Shown: positions 1 through 8,088, counted from the first letter of the stretch. The stretch is DNA of 15,515 nt from Psilocybe azurescens (GCA_023853785.1 JAJIRX010000371.1:1-15515); one strand, 5' to 3'. Program-made: numbers and translations. The notes: generated by a model from the sequence alone, not told the origin.

Positions 1-103
1 CTGTAGTTTCTCACCTGTGCTTTGTAACTACAGGTATAATATACAGCCATTTACTTTTCTGGTCTACGTCTGAGTTTCTCACCTGTGCTTCTTTGTAACT
101 ACA
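1..103 (+). repeat. 3' end of a copia-type 5' LTR (partial)
   Basis: The segment ends in ...ACTACA, giving the CA expected at an LTR end, and is followed directly by a primer-binding-site match. The rest of the LTR lies outside the window. Inside it, positions 5-37 and 73-108 are near-identical direct repeats (GTTTCTCACCTGTGCTTTG and so on); the second has three extra bases (CTT). This may be an internal LTR duplication or the scar of an earlier insertion. No second LTR is visible in the window, so pairing cannot be tested. Confidence 0.6.
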
Positions 104-115
104 GGTTATGGGCCC
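104..115 (+). other. Primer-binding site, half-tRNA initiator-Met type
   Basis: GGTTATGGGCCC is the reverse complement of the GGGCCCATAACC found in the anticodon stem-loop of eukaryotic initiator tRNA-Met. Ty1/copia elements such as Drosophila copia prime from an internal half of this tRNA rather than its 3' end. The site abuts the CA at 103, exactly where an LTR should meet its primer-binding site, and this fixes both the LTR boundary and the element's orientation. Confidence 0.65.
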
Positions 116-164
116 CACATGATTTTTGAGTAACTCAGAAACATAGTGGACTAGACATTTTACT

Positions 165-1092
165 TTGGCTCAGGAGTACCATTGTTATCTAAGTACTCTA
201 CATGACATCCAAATCAGGCGGGCTATCGCCCTATACTTCCAGACTTCGGAGAAGTTTGATGGAACGAACTACTTGGAATGGAAGGAGACTATCCTTATGG
301 CATGCCATGTCTGCAGCGCACAAGGATACCTCGAAGGCCGAATAATGGAATCTGGCTCAGACTGTCTCACCCTTGTCTTTCCACCAAGCAACTGATACTT
401 CCTCCACCTCAACATCTCTGTACGCAGTGCCATCCTCAACCGAGGATACGCCACGGACATCGCTCAGCCCAAGTGCCAAAGAGTGGGCGAGGGATGCCTT
501 GGTGCCTGCTAGCAATATGCCAGAACGTTAAGAACGCCCAGTTGGTCCTGGACTGAAGACAAGCAGGACGGCTGCAGATGCATGGAAATCACTGGAGGAC
601 AGGTACAACACTTCGAGCAACCTGGCAAGAGTGTATGCCCAACGTGAGCTGCGAGGAGTCACAATGTCAGATGGCGATGACTTTTGAACACACTTATCAA
701 CCTTACACATCAAACACAAATGAGCAAACGCAGTCAGCGCAAACATTACCGACTCTGACTTCAGGGAAATTATATTGGCCTCCTTACCATCATCTTGGGA
801 CAATATTATTTCTACTCTCAATCAAACCCCTGCGCTTATGGACACGATCGTATCTCTCGAGCTGCATTGGCAGAGGGTCAACCGGAACACAAAAGTTTGG
901 ACTCCAGGTACCACAGCGGTTGCACTCAAGGCAAACATGAGGAATGACACCTTCAATAAGAAGGTGTGCATTAACGCGAACTGCCGACGCTGTGGCCATC
1001 TCATCGAGGACTGCTACTGGAAGGGAGGAGGAAAGGAGGCCTATTTCCCCCTGGTTTGGTCAGAGAGGCGGTACAATAGGATCAGCAGCTAA
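165..1092 (+). pseudogene. Ty1/copia gag remnant with CCHC zinc knuckle
   Basis: Gag is the nucleocapsid part of a copia polyprotein. The frame at 165-350 carries the N-terminal gag pattern EKFDGTNYLEW...AQGYLEGRI. Coding then shifts to the frame of 349-1092, with TAA at 529 and TGA at 685 and 721. Recognisable blocks there are AADAWKSLEDRYN, LPSSWDNIISTLNQ and a zinc knuckle at about 967-1014 followed by CYWKGGGKE. The knuckle reads C-X4-C-X4-H-X4-C, whereas relatives have C-X2-C first. Around 1044-1052 the frame slips again: the family's WFGQRGG continues in another frame from about 1051. No credible ATG precedes the first block. The fragment is clearly gag and clearly non-functional. Confidence 0.8.
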
Positions 1093-1297
1093 CGCAGCAA
1101 GTGCACAACACTGCCAGAAGCTACAGCAAACATTGCCGTGGTCAAACAGCGTATGTGTTAAGCATGATGATCAACACTCCCGATACCCAACCAGTCATGG
1201 ACCAGCCCGACTGACACACATGGAGATTTCGTTGAATATACGATCACCAAGATACCAGATCCACCCAATGAACATCAAGAGATAGGCGGTGCGATGA

Positions 1298-1732
1298 TGG
1301 CTAGAGAGGGAGGCAATAGATAGAGCGACATACGCGGACTCGGGCACTAGTAACCATTGTTTTGCAAATAAATCTGATTTCTCCACCTACCACCCATTTG
1401 ATAATATCCAACAAGGCCAAGCTGCTACCCGATCTTCAAAGTTCTCCATTCATGGAAAGAGAAACATTACAAAACATTACATATCTATGAATAACTGGGC
1501 ACAATTCAACTTCAGCAACGTACTCCACACTCCGGATTTTGCAGCAAACCTAATCTCAATTAGCCAATTTGATGAAGCAGGATTCAAGGTGGTTTTTGGC
1601 ACAGAAAAGGCACAATTTATAAACCCAAAGGGGGGAGGTGGCCTTGGAAGTTGGAAAGAGAAACAGAATGTACCTCTTTCAGGAGACGTCAGCGGAGACA
1701 CACCCTATTGCAATGACCGCAAGATCCCATGA
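1298..1732 (+). pseudogene. Ty1/copia protease region
   Basis: This open frame has no ATG of its own near its start and follows a TGA at 1295. It carries TYADSGTSNHCF at about 1328-1363, the aspartic protease active site (DSG; Asp codon 1337-1339) of copia polyproteins, which cleaves Gag-Pol. The block VLHTPDFAANLISISQ at about 1517-1564 is the conserved region between protease and integrase. The frame ends with a TAA-side stop after a frameshift near 1700; the next segment of the polyprotein continues in another frame. The active site looks intact, but the reading frame is broken on both sides. Confidence 0.78.
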
Positions 1733-2813
1733 GAAACCAACAACAATCTGGCAATGGCACTGACAATTATGCTATTTTGGACCACGAACCATCAAAGAGA
1801 TGGCAAGCAAGGGATTGGTTGATGGGTTACATATCACAAATCCGAACGTTGAGATGCCCGGAATCTGTGAGGACTGTGTCTATGGCAAACAAACAAACCG
1901 CCCATATGACAAGAAGGTCAAACCAGAAACCAAACTACTGGAACGAGTCCATCTTGATTTATGGGGTCCAGCACGAGTAGAGTCGGTCGGAGGGGCAAAG
2001 TACGCACTGGTATTTACCGATGGAGCATCATCATTCCGCAAGGAATATTTTCTATCAGAAAAGTCCAGCGACACTACAATTCAGGCTGTGAAAGAGTTCA
2101 AGGCTGAAGCTGAAACACAAACTGGAAAGAAGATTAAATGTTTTTGTATGGACATGGGGAAGGAGTTTCTCAACAGTACCCTCGCAGCTTTCTGCAAAGA
2201 ACACGGGATTCGGATTGAGACGCCTGCCCCATATGCACATAGTGGTAATGGGGTTGCTGAGCACATGAATTGCACAGTCATAGAGGCCGTCAGATGTGTT
2301 CGATGCAACGCTGGCTTAGATGCCAAGTGGTGGGCAGATCTATTTGCAGCGGTAATCTACATGCTTAACCTCATACCATCGCGACATCATCCAGGAATCA
2401 TCCCAGCAGAACGATGGTTCAATAAACAACAGGACGCATCCCATCTTTGACCCATTGGTTCCGATGCCTACACCAAGATCCCAAAAGAAGTAAATTCATC
2501 CAAACTTGATACAGTCTTCATCAAGTATGTGCTTATTGGGTACTACAGCCGTGACACATACAAACTACTTAATAAGGCAACTGGTGAGGTTGTCAAGTCG
2601 AGAAATGTGGTTTTCGAAGAGGGAATTGGACATTGTACCCAGGTTAGGCGAGATCCACTACATGACGAGCCAATCTTTGAAGATGAGATTGCTCCCGAAA
2701 ATGTTCCACATGAAAACGCGCCACATGTACCCAAGACTGTTGAGATATTGCAGATGCTCAATGAACCGAAAGGAGAAGACCCAATAATAGACGTTGAGGG
2801 AGGATCATTGTAA
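1707..2813 (+). pseudogene. Ty1/copia GAG-pre-integrase and integrase core
   Basis: Integrase inserts the element's cDNA. The frame opens with the pre-integrase motif TIWQWH, then TGA at 1761 where relatives have Arg (WHRRLGH); the next zinc-binding His is also lost, while CEDC (about 1866-1877) is kept. The catalytic core is intact: Asp in HLDLWGP (1956-1958), Asp in MDMGKEF (2151-2153) and Glu in NGVAEH (2259-2261). The last two are 36 codons apart, a D-35-E spacing. A second TGA at 2448 sits where relatives read HLRPFG; the same frame continues through AYTKIPKEV and IGYYSRDTYKL to TAA at 2811. So only two stops interrupt about 370 codons. Assignment to the family is firm; activity is not expected. 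Confidence 0.85.
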
Positions 2814-2951
2814 ATCATCCCTACCCAATCACACCACGGCATAAGCAAGGGATTAACAACCAGCCCCCTTGCCAGCCGCAACCTAGTCAATGGCCTCAAC
2901 AGGATAACACATTAAATATGCCTCAACGAAAAATGCAACAGATCTAGCAAC
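2814..2951 (+). pseudogene. copia linker after integrase; RT and RNase H absent
   Basis: After the stop at 2811-2813 a Pro/Gln/Asn-rich stretch continues in one frame to a TAG at about 2945, in the place where copia polyproteins have their linker between integrase and reverse transcriptase. The retrotransposon sequence then ends at the family A element. I found no reverse transcriptase (YVDD-type) or RNase H motif in the rest of the window on either strand. Confidence 0.5.
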
Positions 2952-2999
2952 GAGGTCTTTACCCTCACCCAGGTATTCCATGTGGAGTCCACCAACTCC
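2952..2999 (+). repeat. Left TIR of family A, left copy
   Basis: Pairs with 4901-4948. The terminal core CTTTACC and the inner block TGGAGTCCACCAACTCC are exact; mismatches cluster at the extreme tip and around positions 13-28 of the repeat. Confidence 0.75.
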
Positions 3000-3300
3000 G
3001 GCATGGAGTTGATGGAGTCCACATGGAGTTTAGCGACCTTTTTTTGCAGGTGTCCCAGCCATTTAGAGGTGGAGACTCCATATGGAGTCCAGCTGGAATT
3101 GACTCATCCTCCATATGGACCAATGTGGAGGATGTGGAACTCCATGTGGACTCCATGTGGAACTTCATTTGAGTCTCCCATCCTCCATATGGATTCCATG
3201 TGGATTTGACTCATGAAGCATGTGTATCAGCATGAACACACTATTCCAGCGTCAATTTCAAATGGACTCCAGGTGGAGGAAGATCCCCAGATTTTATTTA
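2980..3300 (+). repeat. Subterminal array of TGGAGTCCA / CCATGTGG dyads
   Basis: About a dozen imperfect copies of a short unit alternate between TGGAGTCCA and TGGACTCCA, separated by CATATGG or CATGTGG. Each unit is close to its own reverse complement, so the array can form many small hairpins. Arrays like this beside a TIR commonly serve as transposase-binding sites; that role is inferred. Confidence 0.65.
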
Positions 3301-3336
3301 TATTTTATTTATATTTTATTATAGTGCAAAAAAAAA

Positions 3337-3410
3337 GACACCAACAGGAATTGAACTCTGGCCTCTGAGAACACCAGACGTTAACGCTAAACTAACTAAG
3401 CTATATGGGC
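3337..3410 (-). other. Degenerate tRNA-like segment with Pol III-type boxes
   Basis: Read on the minus strand it starts GCCCATATAGCTTAGTTAG (A-box-like TAGCTTAGTTAG, near TRGCNNARTNGG). About 30 bases on comes AGTTCAATTCC (B-box-like, 9 of 11 of GGTTCGANTCC) and then a run of nine T, a Pol III-type terminator. Folded as a tRNA, the anticodon loop would be GTCTGGT with U33 and CTG, but acceptor and T stems pair poorly, so it is not a functional tRNA. It resembles the head of a tRNA-derived SINE or a tRNA pseudogene captured by the element. The same segment is present in the other copy. Confidence 0.5.
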
Positions 3411-3506
3411 TTTGTGATTGTCTAAAATTTGATGGCCTAGATACCAACACGGCTATTCAATCGGCTTTTCTCGGCGAGTGACAAATAACATCACATATGT
3501 GACTTA

Positions 3507-3695
3507 TTGATGCCACGTCGGTCCGTTTATTATTTCCACCACACCACCTCTTCCTCCGACCACCACCACCCCACTGCCGCCGTTGTGCGTGCCCCCCACC
3601 CTCGCCGTTGTCAGTCAGAGCCAGGCCCACGCCAACCCAACCCGACACGCATCACATTGCATCGCAACGAACCGAGGCCGACAAAGAACCTGTGA
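3507..3695 (+). CDS. Short His/Pro/Arg-rich reading frame, family A, left copy
   Basis: A 61-62 residue frame (ATG at 3510) rich in His, Pro, Ser and Arg, with HHTTSSSDHHHPTAAVV near its start. The translation is identical in the second family A copy (11345-11533), although the copies differ elsewhere, which indicates recent duplication rather than proving selection. A related stretch (a SSDYHHHH block followed by a SQS...NPT pattern) occurs in family B at about 12375-12440. It lies upstream of the donor GTGAGT at 3706 and may be a first exon. It has no recognised domain and may be non-coding. Confidence 0.3.
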   Translation: MMPRRSVYYFHHTTSSSDHHHPTAAVVRAPHPRRCQSEPGPRQPNPTRITLHRNEPRPTKNL

Positions 3696-3829
3696 ACGAA
3701 GGAAGGTGAGTACGGAACAGGGGCGAACGAGACAGGTAGGGAATGCGAACGAGGCGAGGTGAGGCAAACACAGAACGAGGGCGGAACGAGGGGAGGCGAT
3801 GCGAACGAGGAATGAGGCCACAACCCCAG

Positions 3830-3891
3830 GTAAGTCACAAATTCCGCATACCGCTGCCACTAACTGCTTCCCCTCCCTCTTTTTTGCATAG
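3830..3891 (+). other. Spliceosomal intron inside family A, left copy
   Basis: CAG|GTAAGT donor, a perfect CTAAC branch site at about 3860, a pyrimidine run and TTTTGCATAG acceptor, 62 bp in all: a textbook fungal intron. It is conserved in the other copy (63 bp). It sits just before the repeat-rich reading frame. A second donor-like GTGAGTACGG lies upstream at 3706. This suggests the element is, or was derived from, a Pol II transcribed gene read left to right in this copy. Confidence 0.6.
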
Positions 3892-3926
3892 GCCGACGAC
3901 AACAATGATGACTGGCACGTACAGCA

Positions 3927-4544
3927 ATGAGTACGATGGCACGCAGGATGCATACGGATGATGATGATGACAGGTACAAACACCACAACAACAACAACAA
4001 TGCGTACAACGGCCACCACAACAACAACAACGATGACACGTACAGCGGCCATCACGATAATGACAACGACGCCACATACAGTGGCCACCGTGACAACAAC
4101 GACATGTACAACAGATGCGACGGACACGCCAACACACCGGACATGCACGGCGGCCACCACAACGTGTACAGCGGCCACTGCAATAACAACAACAACAACA
4201 CGTTCAGCGGCCACCACGACAACGACAACACGATACGACAGACGCGACGGACACGCATGACGGCCACCACAACATGTACAAAGGCCATCGCAGCATATAT
4301 GATGGCCACCACAACAACAACAACATGTACGGCGGGCTACGAGCGACATGGCCAACGTCTTCGCCCCCCCTTTTTTCTATTTTTTTTTGTCTTGTTTTCT
4401 CTTTTTTTTTTATTGTTTATATGTTTCTATGTTTATTTAACCCAACTATGTATCCTCTTGTCTACTTTTTTTCCTCTATTTCGTATGTTTTTCTTTTATT
4501 TCTTTTCTATATTTTTTTCATGTTTCACTGATCAACTTTGTTAG
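3927..4544 (+). CDS. Putative Asn/His/Asp tandem-repeat reading frame, family A, left copy
   Basis: ATG at 3927 opens a 205-codon frame. The first 110 residues are tandem units of 12-15 residues such as DTYSGHHDNDND and ATYSGHRDNNDMYN, built on CAC/AAC/GAC codons. After about 4240 the pattern moves to another frame (DGHHNMYKGHRSIYDGHH at 4260-4330), and this frame runs into a Phe-rich, T-tract-encoded tail (FFLFFFVLFSLFF) that is unlikely to be real protein. A further piece (TYSNEYDGTQDAYG, 3918-3959) lies in the third frame. The repeats could encode a disordered low-complexity protein or merely be trinucleotide-rich satellite DNA. It is preceded by a good intron acceptor. Confidence 0.3.
   Translation: MSTMARRMHTDDDDDRYKHHNNNNNAYNGHHNNNNDDTYSGHHDNDNDATYSGHRDNNDMYNRCDGHANTPDMHGGHHNVYSGHCNNNNNNTFSGHHDNDNTIRQTRRTRMTATTTCTKAIAAYMMATTTTTTCTAGYERHGQRLRPPFFLFFFVLFSLFFLLFICFYVYLTQLCILLSTFFPLFRMFFFYFFSIFFSCFTDQLC
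4365..4530 (+). repeat. T-rich tract, family A, left copy
   Basis: About 165 bp of near-continuous pyrimidine, mainly runs of T broken by C, G and A. It follows the repeat frame at the place a 3' untranslated region would occupy, and has a parallel in family B (13418-13475). It is the source of spurious Phe-rich or Lys-rich frames on either strand. Confidence 0.6.
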
Positions 4545-4689
4545 TAGATAATATTGTAGGTAACAATGTAGTATATAGTTTTCAATATATTATATATGTA
4601 TATATCATATATTATTGCATGAATTCGCCCCTAAGAAAATACATTCCAATTAAAATATAGCTATAGCTGGACTTGGTAAAATTCACCAA

Positions 4690-4948
4690 GTCAGTCCAGG
4701 TGGATTCTAATTGAACTCCACCTGGACTCCTCTTAGACTCAGGTGGACTCCACCTGGCCTCCAGTTGGACACAAGTGGAACAGCTTGAAGTCCACCTGGA
4801 GTCCATCTGGAGTCCACTTGAACTCCACCTATCAAAGATGATTTTTGAACACTTGTATATGTTCCAGATGGAGTCCATGTGGAGTCCACCATTTCTGTAT
4901 GGAGTTGGTGGACTCCATATGGAGTTCCTGGGTGGAGGTAAAGTACAC
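4690..4948 (+). repeat. Right subterminal array and right TIR, family A, left copy
   Basis: Repeats of CCACCTGGACTCC / AGTCCACTTGAACTCC type, then CCATGTGG and CCATATGG units, ending in the TIR at 4901-4948. The core between CCA and TGG differs from that of the left array (CCACCTGG here against CCATGTGG there), so the two ends are distinguishable. Confidence 0.65.
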
Positions 4949-4950
4949 TT

Positions 4951-5217
4951 CCAGCCAGTAAACATTCGTCTCATGTTGGGCCCTCCGCGGCCTCCGACGC
5001 TTATACAATAGCCGCCGGAACTCACACAGATATCCTTGAGATTGGATTGGACGCCAGCATAGAGATTGGGTCAGATATGAGTGAATCAGGTGGACATGTC
5101 CCGGCCTCTGGCGCTCATGCAGACATCATAGAAATAGAGTCGGAAATCAGTCTAGAAGTTGGGATGGACACTGAAATAGGTATTTATCCTTGTACTGGTC
5201 TTGTGCCCAGAAAATAA
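4951..5217 (+). pseudogene. Open exon-like fragment with an internal 31-residue repeat
   Basis: An 88-codon stop-free frame with no ATG at its beginning, starting right at the family A boundary and ending in TAA. Two related units lie 93 bases apart: AAGTHTDILEIGLDASIEIG (from about 5011) and ASGAHADIIEIESEISLEVG (from about 5104). Composition is acidic and Ile-rich. A donor-like GGTATTT at about 5180 may end the exon earlier. I do not recognise the protein. Its 5' side was probably removed or separated by the transposon insertion. Confidence 0.4.
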
Positions 5218-5290
5218 TACTGTCTATCCAGCTAGTAAAAACCGCCCTGCGTTAGGAAGGCTGCCGCTACTCTGACATCGCACCTTTCAA

Positions 5291-6369
5291 ATGCCTCCAG
5301 CGTCAAAATTTCTGTTGGAGCCATTAACAGGAGATCATAGCGATGATGACGTCGAGTATGTTGAAAGCATCCATGTTGATCAACGCCCAGGATACAAGCA
5401 ACAAAAGGATACGAGGCCCCTGCCACCCCATCGCAAAACAAGTGCTCCCAGCCGCCGCCTCATTGTGGCAAGGCAACTGAAAGGTACGTTCCAGGTCAAA
5501 ACATGTATGAAGGTGAAGTGGAGTTGTTTACATGGAATATTAATTGTAGTACTAGTGGAGATAATGAGACAGACCCCGTTCCTCCTGCAACAACATCCCG
5601 TGGTGGTGTGTACCTTAATGTTAGTACGACAAGATAAATCACATGATTTTGATTAGAGCTTGAACGGCCACTGCTTGAACATAAAAATCCCAGCTTCCAT
5701 CAAATCGAAAATGACTCTAACGGTAGAATCCACTCTTCATTAAGTCTAATTAAGCTGATATACTACCAGATGGAATTCAATTTCAAAACGATTACAGTAT
5801 ATTTACTAAGGCTCTAACACCTGAATCCATTGGTATGTTGTCTCAACCAATAACTATGATTAATCCAACTCTCACTTCATAACTGCTTTAGAGCCTTGGA
5901 TAAATGCTGTGGCTGACATGGTTGAAGACACTATAGATAAAGACAGAGCATATGTCGAAAACCTTCAGGCCCGATGCGGAAGCCCATTTTGTGCATACAA
6001 GGCATGTCAATGTCAGGGCGAAGACGGCTGCCACCACCAAGGTCAAGCCGATACCCAGCTCCCGAATCTTGATCAAATAGGGATGCCTTCCACTGTACAA
6101 GAGCCATATGTCTTTGTATGTGAAAGATTCAACTTTGTGGTAAAGACATTTACTCAAGATATTCTTTAGCATTACACCAGGAACAACTTCAAGACATACA
6201 TGAAAACGTGAGGGGAGCCACCTTGGGCCTCCCTTATGTAGACACTGCCTATGTGTTACAAAACGCGCGGTATAATCAATTGCAAATGGAAGCGGCACAG
6301 GTAGAGATTATGCAGAGGGCATTGGAAGAAGTTACAAAAGTGGCAGATATGCTCACACCTTGGCTTTAA
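5291..6369 (+). pseudogene. Unrecognised multi-exon gene remnant, Cys cluster and helical C-terminus
   Basis: Exon-like segments can be followed through plausible introns. At 5291-5485 the frame has an acidic patch (SDDDVEYVES) and a basic, Pro-rich stretch. At about 5470-5610 another frame reads EGEVELFTWNINCSTSGDNE. From about 5655 comes ELERPLLEHKNPSFHQIEND. From about 5753 comes ILPDGIQFQNDYSIFTKALT, which splices through an intron (about 5831-5892, GTATGT to TTTAG) to EPWINAVADMVEDTIDKDRA and a Cys cluster CGSPFCAYKACQCQ near 5980-6020. A 65 bp intron (6116-6180) leads in phase to EQLQDIHENVRGATLGLPYV and a helical tail ending TPWL before TAA at 6367. Frame changes near 5485 and 5750 suggest indels. 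It lies on the same strand as the dioxygenase remnant downstream. Function unknown. Confidence 0.5.
6116..6180 (+). other. Intron in the unrecognised gene
   Basis: GTATGT donor and ACACCAG acceptor, 65 bp, joining two frames in phase 0 (...EPYVF to EQLQDIHENV...). An earlier TTTAG at about 6168 would give an out-of-frame product with an early stop, so the CAG at 6180 is preferred. Confidence 0.55.
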
Positions 6370-6504
6370 ATAATTACATTTCAATTGGTATAACTTGAAT
6401 ACGAGTGGTATCCGAATACACGAAGTGTTAAACTGCAGCGACGATGTTGGCTAAAATGTGATACAGGTCATGTGACTCATCTGCCTAATTGATCAAGTTG
6501 AACT

Positions 6505-7490
6505 TTGCTTCTTAATTTAAACCATGAACATGAAACAAGTACAGCTCATTACACCGCATTCGACCATTCTGCAACAGACTTCCCTTTGATGAGAGGGGAA
6601 GCCATAGCACGTCTTAAACTACACTTAATGATGTCTCGCTTATGTACTGCAGTTCGGACTGTAATGACAGAGACCTACAAGCGCCAAAGATCAATTTGCA
6701 CGAAATCTTACAGACGAACTTGTACATGATATCAATTGTTATTCTCGCACGCTAATTTGAACTACAGGTCTTAATACTTGCACATATTGGTCACTGTGCA
6801 CTTCATGGATATCGTGTATACCCCCCTTACCTGTTGCGGGAATTCTCTGATGCATGGTTTAAGGAGTTAAAGAAAGGACCTAAGATTGATCCACTCAAAG
6901 TTGATTTTCCCAGATCCATCAATATGGAATTCAATGCCGACAGCAACCTCACAATCCTTGACATGACCAAAGAACATTCCTATTGGTGGCAAGGTCAGCC
7001 AACCAGTCAGGTGGGACCAATTGTGACGGTTGAAGTTATTGAGGGCATTTTGAAGCATAAGAGCGGCGGCAACGGCAGCAGCCATGGAACCTGTTGATGT
7101 TTCCATGGGAGACAACGCCTGACGAAGATTCAAGTTCGTGATAGTGACCATAGTAGTGACACCACGATGTCTGTTCCAGAAGGGTTTACAGATCCTGAAT
7201 GATCAGACAGTCAAGATGGCAGCAATCAGGTAGACATTGACATGCCTTTCAACAATAGTGCAGTCGACCAATCCATTGGTTTACCACTTGGATGTGCAGA
7301 TACTGTACTTCACGGTCCATCGGAAATGGAAGAAGTACATGTAACAAACTCAATCACTAGTGGGGAGGAAAAAAAAGGGGGCGTCCGACTGCTTCCATAG
7401 CAAGGCCGGAGGCTGATGAGTAGTTTCAAGAGGCGATAAAAATACATGTATGCAGTAGAAAGGCAATAATCCAATGGCAGTTTGATTTAA
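6505..7490 (+). pseudogene. Eroded exons with acidic/Ser-rich and GRP (AT-hook-like) stretch
   Basis: Blocks in order: EAIARLKLHLMMSRLCTAVR (about 6600-6660); after a one-base frame change AKDQFARNLTDEL (to 6721); an intron 6722-6767 (GTACAT, GCTAAT branch, ACAG); then VLILAHIGHCALHGYRVYPP and an open frame to TGA at 7095. Downstream, MEPVDVSMGDNA, then DEDSSS and DSDHSSDTT follow in successive frames (7090-7165), next a frame with TGA at 7198 to about 7370, and after an A8G5 run GRPTASIARPEADE, an AT-hook-like GRP followed by basic helix-like sequence to about 7490. The order acidic linker, then basic DNA-binding-like patch, fits an N-terminal region of the downstream dioxygenase, but a separate gene is possible. 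I do not recognise the 6768-7090 block. Confidence 0.45.
6722..6767 (+). other. Intron in the eroded gene
   Basis: GTACAT donor, GCTAATT branch-like site at about 6751 and CTACAG acceptor, 46 bp. It joins AKDQFARNLTDEL to VLILAHIGHCALHG in phase 0. Confidence 0.45.
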
Positions 7491-8037
7491 ATGAGGTAGT
7501 CACTATTATAATAATTGTCCCAGCATCCAACGCACTGCCATTGTATCAACCACGGCCTCTAAGAAGTCATAATCATGTTTTAATAGACAAAATATTGCTG
7601 GTCTGATTCTCACCCTCTTTCCAAACTAGTCTTTCATTTCAATGATATTGCCATGAATTAATCAACTTGGCTAGAAGGAGCCCAACTAACCCAACACTCT
7701 TTTCCTCATGTAAAAAGCAATGCAGCATGCAAGGATGGCAGAGGCCGCACGCAAGAAAAAAATTATTACAGCGCATGGAGCATTCCCATGTGATGGTTTG
7801 AGATATGCGAATGTAGAAGTTTGAACGCAAGGTTAAAATTTGCTATTATCATGCAAAACACTCCAGAACAAGCATCAGGCCTGACATGGGAAGTGGCGCT
7901 GTACATTATTCGGAAGTTTGACCTAGCAGTAGCCCGCTCTGCAGAATACTGTCCCTTTCCTGCAAATTGGGACTTGGAATTTCTGCATGAAGTCAATCTA
8001 GCCGTGGAAGTCCTCATTATGGCAACTCGAAACAAAA

Positions 8038-8088
8038 GTGTGTCCCCAATATATACGTATAGTTGTTACAAGTTCAATATAATTGCAG
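8038..8088 (+). other. Candidate in-frame intron of the dioxygenase gene
   Basis: GTGTGT to TTGCAG, 51 bp, no stop in frame, so it could also be read through. Removing it joins ATRNK to RNTSWRVEDYV. The acceptor is good, the donor only fair. Confidence 0.4.

Larger units (their letters stand above)
2952..4948 (+). mobile_element. Non-autonomous TIR element, family A, left copy (about 2.0 kb)
   Basis: The ends are inverted repeats of about 48 bp with roughly 40 matches: the left begins GAGGTCTTTACCCTCACC and the right, read inward, GTGTACTTTACCTCCACC; both run into the same AGTCCACCAACTCC block. The whole unit reappears inverted at 10058-12086, and both copies start and stop at the same bases, which fixes the boundaries. 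Inside, in order: subterminal arrays, a tRNA-like segment (minus), a His/Pro-rich leader, an intron, a tandem-repeat reading frame, a T-rich tract, an AT-rich palindromic patch, and a second subterminal array. No transposase is encoded. Flanks AGCAAC and TTCCAG do not match, so no target-site duplication is visible. The superfamily is unknown to me. Confidence 0.8.

Noticed and set aside
2980..3230. CRISPR-like array
   Set aside because: Units are short, imperfect, palindromic and without regular spacers; the context is a eukaryotic transposon end.
3337..3410. Functional tRNA gene
   Set aside because: Acceptor and T stems do not pair well; only the promoter boxes, U33 and the terminator run are good.
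3615..4355. 246-codon minus-strand frame rich in Val and Cys
   Set aside because: Antisense of the Asn/His/Asp repeats and of the leader; its composition follows from the repeat, and it runs across the intron on the other strand.
4365..4544. Phe-rich membrane-like C-terminus of the repeat frame
   Set aside because: It is the translation of a T-rich tract; the same tract gives Lys/Phe-rich frames everywhere, so it is not evidence of a membrane segment.
2946..4954. Target-site duplication around the left family A copy
   Set aside because: Flanking AGCAAC and TTCCAG share no match of useful length at the boundaries set by the second copy.
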